A stretch of 64,000 nt of DNA from Ilyonectria destructans. Its lineage: Eukaryota > Ascomycota > Sordariomycetes > Hypocreales > Nectriaceae. Each line of letters starts with the position of its first letter. Positions within the stretch are counted from its first letter, which is position 1. The notes beneath the pieces are model-generated. The model ran no database searches. It was not told the DNA's origin and saw only the letters and a list, made by a program, of their open reading frames with translations. The stretch covers positions 1,488,001 through 1,552,000 of the forward strand of contig JAHEWK010000011.1 in assembly GCA_020740775.1 (NCBI GenBank). The letters are read 5' to 3'. Of the stretch, positions 44,638 through 54,973 are shown one piece after another. The position numbers were made by a program, and so were the translations under genes.

Positions 44638-44732
44638 TGCTCCCGGCAGGGCTTGAACCTGCGACCCTCGCATCACCAACACTGGCAATTGAAGTATTAG
44701 TACGATGCTCTAACCAACTGAGCTACGGAAGC
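44638..44732 (-). tRNA. tRNA-Ile(AAT) with a 21-nt intron
   Basis: The minus strand folds into a complete cloverleaf. The acceptor stem is GCTTCCG with CGGGAGC, the D-stem is GCTC/GAGC, the anticodon stem is TCGTA with TGCGA (one G-T pair), and the T-stem is GCAGG/CCTGC around TTCAAGC. The loop reads CT-AAT-A, then an intron of 21 nt after position 37, then A. Without removing this intron the anticodon stem cannot pair. Anticodon AAT (inosine-modified) decodes AUU and AUC isoleucine codons. Confidence 0.9.
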
Positions 44733-46196
44733 CGTCCAATTGAACTCTGGTGAGTTCGATGATTAGGTAAGCGATATTGAACATTAAGTAGGCAGCCGCA
44801 ACAATACCAATGCTCTGTCGTTGGAATTAACTTGGAATAAAAACATGAGACTGTACATAGAGTGATGTAATGAGGCTTATCGAGTCTAACAATGTTTCCA
44901 AGGTTAACGGTTAATGGCTCCGAGCTGGTAAGAGTCGTTCGGTGCTCTGTAGATATCGAGAAGTGCACCCTGATCAACTTCTGAAGCTGAAGCAACAAAT
45001 CTGACACCGAAGTGACATATCCCTGGGGCGTTCATCAATCGGTTCAAATTCAGGTTGACTGCCAAATTAACATGCCGAAAGTCATGTGCTCTCTGAAGAA
45101 TGGTGAGATCACTCCCTGCTGCAATCTCCAATGCTTAACACTTACAGCGTCGAAGAAGGATTGGAGGACAAAACAGTGTGTGTGCAAGAATCACCACTTA
45201 ACACCACCGAAGCAGCAGTACCGCCTTCCATCATTCAATAAAATAGGCCATAGCCTCGTAGTTTATTCCTCATTTCCACGCCCTGGTCACCTCGATCTGC
45301 TCTGCATTGTTGCCGCAACGCCTACCCTACAGCTTCCCAATTGATCTTTGCTCTCCCTAGCAACAAATGTACGCCAACCAAATTCGCAAGATCTACCTCG
45401 CTTGCCGCCATCTAAACACCAATAGACCGCCTCTCCCTAACCGATCCTTGAGCCTTGCGAGAGATTTCCCCGAAGGCAGGGATCGTGCGGCCATTTGAGC
45501 AAGTTTACATCGGCCTCAACCTCCTTGTGCGGAACTGGGCTGGATGTGGCGTGCGCCCCACCCCCGCATGTTCAGGTCCGTGTATTGGTTCAGCGGGTGT
45601 GAATATCGTCGTGAGATCCGGAGGAATGGCGGCATGTCAGACTCTGGATCAAGGTGAGAAAATTGGAGAATCGAGCATGTAGGTATAGAAGTGGATTGAT
45701 TCAAGCTCCCGATGGTTACTCTAGATTAAGCATTGCAAACGCCTGATGGGACTGGCTTCACCAATTACGGAGGTGTTGGTGCTGCTTGTCCCATCCCAAC
45801 CCGGCCACGCAGTCCCGCCACTCTGGCACCCGGTCCCGATATTCCGGCCAACGCTCCGGACAGTATCATTCACAGGCATCCATTCCACGACTAGCATCAC
45901 CCAATTCAGCTGCCCACCCAGCCCGAGAGCAAATTCACTCACGCTAGCAGCTCCCTCGGAGCTAAGTTATGCTTAGCCAGTCAAGCATATCTCACATCAC
46001 CCCGGCCCAAACGCCTGCAAGCCACTTCTGCGCGTCTAGGTATAAAGACAACAAGAAGTTCCCCGGCTGCAGGAGCTTTCTTTCTCTGCAGCTGCCTCCT
46101 CACCTTCACCTCACCTCTTCTCTCCCCCGCAACACTCACATCGTTGCCGCACCGCAATTCTTCTCAACTCCTCAACTTTCCGCCTATACCAGCAAC
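44733..46196. other. Intergenic region upstream of the BIM1-like gene
   Basis: About 1.5 kb without a supportable gene. The last 150 bases are pyrimidine-rich and should be the promoter and 5' UTR of the BIM1-like gene. Confidence 0.55.
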
Positions 46197-46942
46197 ATGA
46201 TCGCCACCAAGACCCTCCTTGCCTTGGCCGCAGCCAAGGCTGCGACGGCCCACTTCGGCCTTGTCTTCCCCGAGTGGCGAGCGGACACCCTCTCTGAGGA
46301 GGGAGAGGCCGTCTACAGCCAGTGGAACAACCCTTGTACGTTGCCTCTTGCTCACAACCTGCCTCACCATCAACCATCACGCTGACATTGACCTCCTTAG
46401 GCGCTGGTGCTGACTACGGCGCGGGCAACATCACTGACTGGCCCCTTGACGGCGGCGCCATCAAGTTGGAGCTGCACCACCCGTATACCTACGTCTTCAT
46501 CAACCTCGGTCTTGGCGAGAACTCGACCAACTTCAACATCTCCCTGACGCCGCAGTTTTGGAACGTCACCAGCCCAGGCATCCTGTGCGTCGACAAGCTT
46601 GAGCTCCCGATTGAGGTTGAGGATGGCGACCTGGCTAGTCTGCAGGTCGTCACTGGTGGTGAGAGCGGAAACGCCCTGTACAACTGCGCCGACATCCGCT
46701 TCAAGAAGGACGCCAAGGGCCCCAGCAACTGCACCTCCGAAGTCGAGTACTTCGCCGTCAAGGATCAGACTACTTTGGATGAGGATGAGACGAGCAGCAA
46801 CAGCTCCAACTCAACTGACTCAGCCGACTCAGCGACCGAGACTGGTGGTGACAGCGCTGCTGGCGTTCTCAACGTGGACAAGGCTGTCTTGACTTCTGTT
46901 GTGGCACTTGCTGCTGCGTTCGTCATGGGCATCGGTCTGTAA
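46197..46942 (+). CDS. BIM1/X325-like GPI-anchored copper-binding protein
   Basis: Exons 46197-46335 and 46401-46942 (intron 65 bp) encode 226 residues. The signal peptide MIATKTLLALAAAKAATA ends so that the mature protein starts with His (HFGLVFPEWRADTL), the hallmark of the LPMO-like X325/BIM1 family, in which the N-terminal amine and His bind copper. A second His-rich spot (LELHHPYTYVF) lies near mature residue 54 and is a candidate for the other ligand. Four cysteines fit two disulfides, and several N-glycosylation sites are present. A Ser/Asn/Thr/Asp-rich stalk precedes a C-terminal hydrophobic segment typical of GPI attachment. In Cryptococcus, Bim1 works in copper uptake. These proteins resemble LPMOs in fold but are not known to degrade polysaccharides (family knowledge). 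The start at 46197 is fixed by the signal peptide. Confidence 0.9.
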
Positions 46943-47341
46943 TTGTGGCTAGAGAGTCGAGGAACACAAAGGCAATTGTAATGAACGAGGTGCGAATGAC
47001 CCTCATGAGCCCACGAATGAACGATATAGACGTTCTATGCTCTATAATACACAACGGATAAAAATGCTCCCGTTGCTTCGGGCCATGCAAAAAAGTGCTC
47101 CAAGACGTCTGTGATCATCTATGTCGTATGTTTCAATCTGGACCATGTTAGCCGCTACTATTCACCCTCTTCGACCATGCTCGCTCACCCTGTCAACTTG
47201 GAGACGTGGCTTATGTCCGCTTCTCGCGGCAAAATACATGTTATCCCATCGAAGCTCCATAATGAAAGCGAACTTGACGCCTGAAATTTCAAAAGCAAGG
47301 ACATATCCTTTGGTTAAATCATTCGTATCCTCCAGTTGTCC
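46943..47341. other. Convergent intergenic region
   Basis: About 400 bp between the 3' ends of the BIM1-like gene and the kinase-like gene. No feature seen beyond expected 3' UTRs. Confidence 0.6.
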
Positions 47342-49210
47342 TCAACCTGCAGCTGAGGTCTGGTCAACAGCCAACTCTTGCAACACTCTCGCCATGGTGA
47401 TGCGTTGTTGCGGATTAGGGGTCAACATCTCCTTGACCAGTCGCTCAAGTCGATCCTTGTTGTCAAGCTTCTCTCTAGCATCGTAAATCTCAGTCAACCA
47501 GTCGCGCATCTGGTTGATCGCAGGCTGGCCATTGCCGTATTGTTTGTGCGGTGTTGAGGGGTTGTTGACTCCGGATATTTGCCAGTACAGTGGCTTGGGA
47601 TGGTGACGGCGGGCGCGACAATCAGGGAACGGAATTTTGCGTAGGACATAAAGCATGGTGATGCCAACAGCCCAAACGTCCGACGCAGGACCACGGAGCT
47701 TGCGCCCGATGAACTCCGGCGGCACGTAGTACGGTGTTCCGCCGCCCATAGGCGAGTTGCTTGCCAAGGTTGAGAGTCCAAAGTCGCAGAGGACGGCTCC
47801 ACGCTCCGGAGAGTACAAGATGTTGGCGGGCTTGATGTCATTGTGAACTAGCTTGCGACCGTGAATGTAGTTCAAGGCGCCAGATATGTCGACAAGGATC
47901 CTCAAGGCATCACTTCGATCGCCTTGGAATTCGTCATTTGCCTTGTTCCTCCATCGAGGAGCGGCCGTCAGATCCTTTGCGTCCACATGCTCCATGTACA
48001 AGGAGAGAAAACGCGCGTCTCCGCCGTAGTATCGGACAATGGATTCGTGTTGGAGTTCTTCCTGACTCTTACACTCACGCAGCCACATGTCAGCTTGACG
48101 GATAACGTTCCGTTCGTGCACATGGGGTTTGTCATTTGGGTTCGCGACACGGGTCTTGAGCACCTTGACTGTGACGATGTTGTCGGGCACATGAGAATGG
48201 TCCGCAGTGTAGACGGCCGACAGCGATGTGGATGCAATCGGCTCCCGCTTGGTAAGCTGGTACTCATCAAGCTCGCAAACTCCTGGTACTGCAATCGTCT
48301 GACCCTTTTCGGTGTCAAGTAATGCGTGGCCATTAATAGCAGATAGCTCTTTGCTCTCGCGACCGTTGGGAAGGGGGAAGACAAGAGGGTCGGCGGCAGG
48401 CCTCAGAAACATGATGACGCCATCATCCCCAGGTGTATCCGGATCTGAGACGCGGCGTTTAACCCTCTTTACATCAACTTCTGGGGTCAGGGCTCGCTTT
48501 CCGCCTGAAATGATCTGACTAGAGCTGCTCGATGAAGACACTTCCTCCACGATGGTGGGTGCTTGGGGTTGGTACAGCGTCACTGGGCGCTTCTCCAGGA
48601 TCCTAAAGTCCAGTACGGCGACATCCCTAACAGTAATGCGCCATGTTCCTGGCCTCAAGGCCCTTGCCACGCCTGGATTAATGACGAGGGCTTCGGCGAG
48701 GACAGGGCTCGACAACGGGGTCTGGGTGACGCCGGAGAGGGATATTGGCACATCTGACTTGTTTAGGAAGATCACCTTGTCACTGGCAGGGTCGTAGTAC
48801 AGCTCGCACCACAGCGGAGGTCGCGGAGACTCGTCCTGGATTTCGCCGGGGATGCGGACGGAGAACTTGATATCCTTGGATGTCTGAGTCACAGCGAGGA
48901 CCTTGTGTTCAGGCTGCTCAGCGGAAGCAACCTCAGCACGGAGCGCAAGCCACTGGCAACTGTCACTGCCAGGACTGACGGACCGTGAGTTGGGGAACTT
49001 GGCTAGAGGGCGGACGAGGATGCGGATGCCTTGCCTGTGGTGGTGTTCCTCGACCTGGAGGTTGTCGAGAGGGACGGACCCGGCATCAGACGAGGGGACT
49101 GGCTCCTCAACGCGGATGCTCTTGAAGAGAGCATCGATCTGGGTCTGTGAGAACGGCTCGGTGCGCTCCTCCGAGATGACCTCGGAGAGCACCAGCCTAG
49201 GGTCGGCCAT
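47342..49210 (-). CDS. Protein kinase-like protein with HND catalytic loop
   Basis: A single exon encodes 622 residues. The C-terminal half (from about residue 315) has a Ser/Thr kinase fold: VTVKVLK for the ATP-binding lysine, LVHNDIKPANILYS as the catalytic loop, CDFGLST as the DFG motif, PPEFIGRKL in place of APE, and DVWAVGITMLYVL. The loop has HND rather than HRD, and the glycine-rich loop is degenerate (IASTSLSAVYTA lacks GxGxxG). The catalytic Asp, Asn, DFG Asp and lysine are all there, so activity is plausible. The N-terminal 240 residues are beta-rich in pattern and not recognised; a Ser-rich and basic linker (KRVKRRVS) separates the halves and could be an NLS. The ATG at 49210 (MADPRLVLSEV) is the first in frame. 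Its substrate is unknown. Confidence 0.85.
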   Translation of the reverse strand: MADPRLVLSEVISEERTEPFSQTQIDALFKSIRVEEPVPSSDAGSVPLDNLQVEEHHHRQGIRILVRPLAKFPNSRSVSPGSDSCQWLALRAEVASAEQPEHKVLAVTQTSKDIKFSVRIPGEIQDESPRPPLWCELYYDPASDKVIFLNKSDVPISLSGVTQTPLSSPVLAEALVINPGVARALRPGTWRITVRDVAVLDFRILEKRPVTLYQPQAPTIVEEVSSSSSSSQIISGGKRALTPEVDVKRVKRRVSDPDTPGDDGVIMFLRPAADPLVFPLPNGRESKELSAINGHALLDTEKGQTIAVPGVCELDEYQLTKREPIASTSLSAVYTADHSHVPDNIVTVKVLKTRVANPNDKPHVHERNVIRQADMWLRECKSQEELQHESIVRYYGGDARFLSLYMEHVDAKDLTAAPRWRNKANDEFQGDRSDALRILVDISGALNYIHGRKLVHNDIKPANILYSPERGAVLCDFGLSTLASNSPMGGGTPYYVPPEFIGRKLRGPASDVWAVGITMLYVLRKIPFPDCRARRHHPKPLYWQISGVNNPSTPHKQYGNGQPAINQMRDWLTEIYDAREKLDNKDRLERLVKEMLTPNPQQRITMARVLQELAVDQTSAAG

Positions 49211-51519
49211 CAGGTTGGCGTGCCTAACGGCCCATGCGACGTTGGTAAGCAAACGGGAAGGGCGGGATGGCGGGAGGCTGAGAGGATGACGAGTGAAAAA
49301 AGATGAGTGAGTGTACCTCTGGGACAAGCCAACAAGCCGGCTCAGGTAAAGATCCCAGCCGCAGTGAGGGTAAGAGCCTATGTAGATTGAGACAGAGGTG
49401 GTGATGCACGAGTTGCGTTGCGTTGTGCTGTGCTGTGCTAGGCTGCGATTGAGTTGTATTGTGTCCAGTTATGAGCGGGCGAGTGAGCCCAGTGAGTGGG
49501 ATTGGGCAAGTGAGGCGGCGGTCGGCAAGGCAAATGGCGGATCAGCTCGACTCAGCTCGGCCGAGGCAGATAATTATAGCAGAGCAGCGACAAGGGGAAG
49601 AGGGTAAAAGGGGGGTCAGAAGTGGGCTGTGGCTAGGTAATGAATGAATGGGCGCCTCAGAGTATACATAAGTAGCTCTGTTGGGTACGCTCTGTATGTA
49701 ATCAAAAGCAGGAACCAGAGCGGCACATGGGACAGGACAGAAATCGACAGTTCCGGGGCGAGAGCGCGAGAGCGCGCGAAAGGACAAGCAGACACATCAG
49801 AAGGGCAAACCGGGGTCTTTTGATGGGGACAGAGAGGGAAACAGCCAGGCCTGCTGATGGAGTCCCATCTCGTCTCAGCCTCCACAGCGAGGAACTGACC
49901 CCGTCATTCAACGAGCCAGATACAAGTACCTCCCCGGCCTGGTTCGCCATGGGGCCGGGGCCTGTCTTGCCCTAGCCTGTACAGCGCGTAGCCTGTGATG
50001 GCCTGTGATGGCCTATGATAGCCTGGCCGCGAAGGCAGCAGAAACGGCAGCCAGACAGACGGGAGGAGCGGCGCGCAGCGGGTGCCTGGGTCCTGGGCCA
50101 CGGGAGCCTGGCGAGCAGACTGCCAGATTCTACCCGAGATTTTTGCGCTGGCGATTCGAGTGGGTACCAGGTATCTCGGACAGCGAAGTGTGGCACCATG
50201 AATCTGGAGGAGCATTGTGGGCGAGGTAGGGCTGGACAAGGCCAAGCAGAGTGGAGGATGTTGGTTAGCAGCGTGGCTGTGGTTTGGGGGCCGAGTCCAT
50301 AGTCGGGTATCGTATCTCGACTGCCAACGCTTGCAGGGGTGACTTTCATCCTCAAGTGCTGAACCCCAGAGAAGCAGATGGATGTTCTGCGCCACACTAA
50401 TCTAGCGTACGCCGATAATATCGGCGGCTGTGCAGTTTGATGAGGCCTCGACTGAGGCTGACACGAGGGGCTGAGGAGGGGTTCGTCTTGACCAAAGACA
50501 AACCAGGTGATCTGGCATCACGGCCATTGCACAGTTAGTTTCTTCCATGGGCACCGAGTCAGTGACGCTATCTTCGTGTCGACCAGACGAACACCGAAAA
50601 GGAGGGTAAAGTGAACACGAAAGTGTACGGCCTGCCTGACTCCAGGCTCAGCGTGAGGCTGTCACGACGACCACCAAAATGAATCAGAGACGGGTTGGGT
50701 GACAGGGAGGGCGGGTCAGTTGCCCGGCGCCAGTGAGGGCAGTTGATTTGTAGCAGAGAGCGGTTGGTGTCGTGTAGGTAAGCAACAACGAGGAAAAACC
50801 GAGAGCACTGGTGACGAGCACTGGGCAGCGATTTTCGGACATCTGGCGTTCATACAGTGGCGAATCCACACATGCACAGTGAGTGGGGTCAGCACTTGCC
50901 CCCCTTGGCCCCCTTAGCTCCGGCAGGTGTGGACACCCTGTTCTCAATTGGACGCATTCGCCAGCTGTGTGGAGCCCATTTCTGCACGTATCCACATCAA
51001 AATTGATGATTGGGCATCATCATCCCTACACGCCGTTGATTGGCTTTGACAAGTGGCGGAGTGATGCATTTGCAGTCTCGCGTGCCCGACTTTCCGACGA
51101 TGCGTCCAATTAAAATCGCGTTACGGTGCCACAATCTCTGCCTAAGGCCACAACATCTTCCCTTGGGTTGGGGGCGAGCACGATCTGAATTATGTTGCTA
51201 GTCGGCGCACCCCAAACCACCAGCGATCCTGTTCTCGTTACTGTCACCACGCCCACGCACCGCCAACCCGCCCCCCGAACCGCACAACCCAGCACCCAAA
51301 TCCTCCCAAAAACAAACGATCGCACTGCTCCAGCTCCCTCGAGACCGCTGAGCATTCGCCGATTCCACTTTTTCCGCCATGGCTATGAAATAGATCACAA
51401 AGCTCACTCGAGCTTTGAACGAACGACGCGGTGCAACAGACTGGGCTGACTCCCTTCCTCACAACCCCCAAAACAAACCACGATTCCACCTATCCGACCC
51501 ATCCGACAGTGACCTCAAC
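49211..51519. other. Divergent intergenic region of about 2.3 kb
   Basis: No coding region is supported between the divergent kinase-like gene and the acidic-protein gene. A short tandem of tgtgatggcc-type units lies near 49993-50025. Both promoters lie here. Confidence 0.55.
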
Positions 51520-52725
51520 ATGCCAGACTTAGACGATCCAGGCTGGTCTTGGCCAGCCTGGAAGTTCGGCATGAAGAGGGATGACCTCTTTACCAAACTC
51601 CACGATCAGTACAACACCTTCTCCTTCAACATCCAAGACCCCGAGGCCTTCCACCACGACGTTTACGAAATCTCCCGTGATGCCGATACACCTGACGAGT
51701 TCCATCGCTTGATGGCCGATCGCCAGCGCCAGCGCCTGACCGAGCTCCATGAGTCTCTCGAGTCGCTGGCCGTGGAGATCATCGCCAACCCCAAGTTGAT
51801 GGACTCGGAACACTGGCAATACGCTCTCCAGCTCTTCCGGACGAAGTCTTTTGACTCCATCGTCCGGTACTTCGCGAGCTATCTCCCTGACAGCTACCTC
51901 GATCAACACGACACTGTCTCTATCTCATCTTCTACGTACTCCGAGACCAACAGCGTCAAAACCGAAAGCACCTCGGCCAGCAGCGTCGACGATGCCTCCC
52001 TTCCTAGTTTCTTCGGCGATGACGACGAGGTCGTCATGACCAAAGAGCCTCTCTCTATTCACACCAATATTCGGTCCTCTCATGTTGTTGAGGCCCCTCT
52101 TTCACCTCCCAATTCGGAGGCGATGCACTCCGACTCTTGTGCATCATCCCCGGCTCCAAGTTTGGAGCCTCACGGGTACTCTTCCAATCCTCCATCACGC
52201 TCCATGTCCTTCTCTGGTTCGGAGTCGGGTCCTTTTGGCCCTGACTTGACCCGGTCACACGTCCACGACGACGATGAGACCTCGCAGTCCGACGATTGCG
52301 AGAGCGCCGTCACCTCCGACTGCGCAGAGAGCCCGTCGTCATTGGATGAGACCACTGAGGAGGAACATGTTCACGATGGCTTCGATGAAGATCTCGAGGA
52401 CGAATATCCTGCCGCACAATTTCCCGAAGATGCTTTCGACGCGTTCGATTTCAATAACGATACCCTAGACTCCGACACTCCTACCCCCCGACAAGAAACT
52501 ATCGCATCCTGTTATATTGAGTACAAATCCGTGGTGTCGCGGAGGATACCCTCCCCTCACCGACGCTCACCTTCCCCCTCACCAAAACACCACTTTGCAC
52601 ATCGCCACGAAGGTTCTTCCTTCCGGGAGATCCGGAGAAGTCCTGATGAAGCGCTCAGCAAGGTCCAGAAGCCCATGCCGGATCCATTAAGGAGACGGAC
52701 GGGAGGCAGGAGACGGCTGGATTAG
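51520..52725 (+). CDS. Conserved-type acidic protein of unknown function
   Basis: A single exon encodes 401 residues. The first 135 residues are well ordered in pattern: MPDLDDPGWSWPAWKFGM, then helices with HHDVYEISRDADTPDEFHRL and EHWQYALQLFRTKSFDSIV. The rest is disordered: long Ser/Asp/Glu stretches, then an SP-rich patch (SPHRRSPSPSPK), and a basic tail RRRTGGRRRLD. No signal peptide or membrane segment is present. The ordered N-terminus suggests a real, conserved protein, but I do not recognise the family. SP dipeptides near basic residues could be kinase sites (inference). The ATG at 51520 is the first in frame; the frame is open upstream but starts only at non-ATG codons. Confidence 0.8.
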   Translation: MPDLDDPGWSWPAWKFGMKRDDLFTKLHDQYNTFSFNIQDPEAFHHDVYEISRDADTPDEFHRLMADRQRQRLTELHESLESLAVEIIANPKLMDSEHWQYALQLFRTKSFDSIVRYFASYLPDSYLDQHDTVSISSSTYSETNSVKTESTSASSVDDASLPSFFGDDDEVVMTKEPLSIHTNIRSSHVVEAPLSPPNSEAMHSDSCASSPAPSLEPHGYSSNPPSRSMSFSGSESGPFGPDLTRSHVHDDDETSQSDDCESAVTSDCAESPSSLDETTEEEHVHDGFDEDLEDEYPAAQFPEDAFDAFDFNNDTLDSDTPTPRQETIASCYIEYKSVVSRRIPSPHRRSPSPSPKHHFAHRHEGSSFREIRRSPDEALSKVQKPMPDPLRRRTGGRRRLD

Positions 52726-53597
52726 CATTTTGGGTGGCAGGGTGCTTTGTATATACGTGGAGCAAGCAAGCTGTACATATTTGTATCTTATGACACTAAT
52801 GATTTTTACATCTTACTCTGTTCTCGTTACCCGAAATGGGTCATTCTTGACGTCTTGACGACTCGAGTCCAATTACAACGGTCATTTTCAAGCGAAACGG
52901 CCCTGCTTTTAGATATTCTGGTGAGTACTCTTTGCGCCTGATTGTTCTTTGCTCCGGTACCGTGACCTGGTGGGTGGCGGTAAGTATCACGACACGTGGG
53001 TCAGGTGGTTTTGGTGTTGACATGCGACATCATATCGGGACTCCCACGTCACGAGACCCCGTACTGCTATAATATTAGAACGAGGCGATGAGCTGAATGC
53101 AAACACGACGTGGCTAATGACGTACTTGTTTCACTCTCTGGACCGGTTCCTGTTTCATCATTCATCTTATTGTTCAGGCGACTTCTCCGTGGTGTCTCTT
53201 GGTCGCGTGTTTGCTACCGATTGTTAGTCTGCACTCCACCCAACAGTAGCCATCGCGCCTCGAGCTCATGACGTAATACTCTGGTAGGTATTGAGCTATA
53301 ATCATCAACAGCTTCACTTTTAAACTTCTTGAGGAGATGGTAAGTCCTAAGGAAGCGAGCTTCGGCAAGGATGCCTTGGAGAAGCGGTATGATTGCAGGG
53401 GTATTGAGCAAGTCAGCGCTGACGCGCGCAGCGGGGAATATTCCTTTGCTACATAATAAATCCTTCTCTGAAAAATGGTGCACTCGCGATTTCCTCGTCT
53501 TTCAAGTTGACTGGCGTACAGTGGTTGACTGGTAAGTCACTGCATCGTCAGCCAAACCACTGAGACGATCTCGGCATCGCCGACGACTGCACACATA
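52726..53597. other. Intergenic region
   Basis: About 870 bp between two plus-strand genes with no supportable gene or repeat. Confidence 0.6.
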
Positions 53598-54527
53598 ATG
53601 CTCACTCTCACACTTCTCTGTCTGGCGGCTCTTGTGTCTGCCTATGTAGACGACAACGTCTTGAACACGCCCAATGTCGTGCGAGCGGGCGAACCCGTTA
53701 CCATTTTCACCAACCTTGCCGCAGCTCATTGGCCGAATCCGGACTGCCAAGGGCCGGGGAGATGCGATATGAAGTATCTGAGGGTATATATGATGGGCGA
53801 TCCGACATATGAAACCATGACGGATCGGACGGGGCAGTCAATTATCTGGCGCCAATATTGTACCTCTCGCTGAACCTATGAGATGCTGCTCTCTCTCTGA
53901 CTTGGCGTAGGCTATCTTGAGGGCTGCGTGTCAACCGACTTGACCAGCTTCAACACCACCATCCCGAAAGCCTCATTCCCAGACGGCTATCCCTACAGCC
54001 TGGACTACATGCTCTTTACACCTCTGGATGACGGCAGCATCTCGACATTGGAACCGACCTTCTCGGCCTTCTCGGCCACCACCTTCAACTTGACGGGTGC
54101 GACAGGCAACTGGTCCGACTTCGCGTATCAGTCGGCCGACTACGGCATTGAAGAGTATGTTTATACCGTGCCGTGTAGTGCCGTGCCGTGTCTACAGGAC
54201 TGCCAGACAGAGTTCGTAGCGCCGTATGTACCGTTCCCGCGAAAAGAGGGCGAGCAGCTGGATGCGTGCGTGAAGGAGTGTAAGGGTGATTCGGATCCTA
54301 TGGCGAAGTGCTTGACGAAGAACGCGACGGCGGCGGCAGCAGCGGCAGAGACAACGACTGCGAAAACATCGGAGACGGCGGCGACAACCACTACCGCCTC
54401 TACTGGCACAGCATCTACTACTGGTGCGGCACCTCCTGGCAATGCTGGCTCTGGTTTCAAGGCAGAGAGCATGTCTTTGGTCCTGTGGTTGGGCTGTTTC
54501 GCAATGGCTTTCGGGCTCGTGGTCTAG
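53598..54527 (+). CDS. Secreted protein with GPI-type C-terminus
   Basis: Exons 53598-53859 and 53911-54527 (intron 51 bp) encode 292 residues. The signal peptide MLTLTLLCLAALVSA is followed by a domain of about 215 residues with at least ten cysteines, including DCQGPGRCDM, WRQYCYLEGC and CSAVPCLQDCQTE, and several N-glycosylation sites. A Thr/Ala/Ser-rich stalk (about 230-265) leads to a C-terminal hydrophobic segment (MSLVLWLGCFAMAFGLVV) typical of GPI attachment after a small-residue site. It is probably a cell-wall or plasma-membrane glycoprotein. I do not recognise a domain family. Its layout resembles the BIM1-like protein 7 kb away, but the sequences are not alike. It converges with the alpha/beta hydrolase gene, 446 bp apart. 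Confidence 0.85.
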
Positions 54528-54973
54528 ATGCGAATCGTCGACAATGCGGAGTGCATCCGACACACCTTTTCTAATAAGAGCTCGATGATGTACGAAAAAT
54601 GTGCGCTCTATGGCTAAGAAGCGCTTTCCATTGGGAATTTGGTTTATTATTGAATTGGCTATACTAGACAAATCCGACATGAGTTACCGAGCGTTGGAGT
54701 TGGTGAAGGGCGAGGTCGGTGAATCTGGACACAAAAGACCAACGTATGGACAAGGCTTGTTAAGAAGAAACAGCACTGATGAGATTATTTATCTGTAAAT
54801 GAGATGATGCTTGACAGTGATTATATACATCAGCTTTATTTAATATCTTTAGATGTATCAAAGCAATGTATTGGTGGTACTGAGTAGAGCAAGAAACAAA
54901 AACAAAACTGTTCAAGATCGTCAAGTATTATGGTAATAACATACAATATACGAGAACGCTAGTGCAGTGTTTA
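54528..54973. other. Convergent intergenic region
   Basis: About 450 bp of AT-rich DNA between two 3' ends. Nothing else is seen. Confidence 0.6.
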
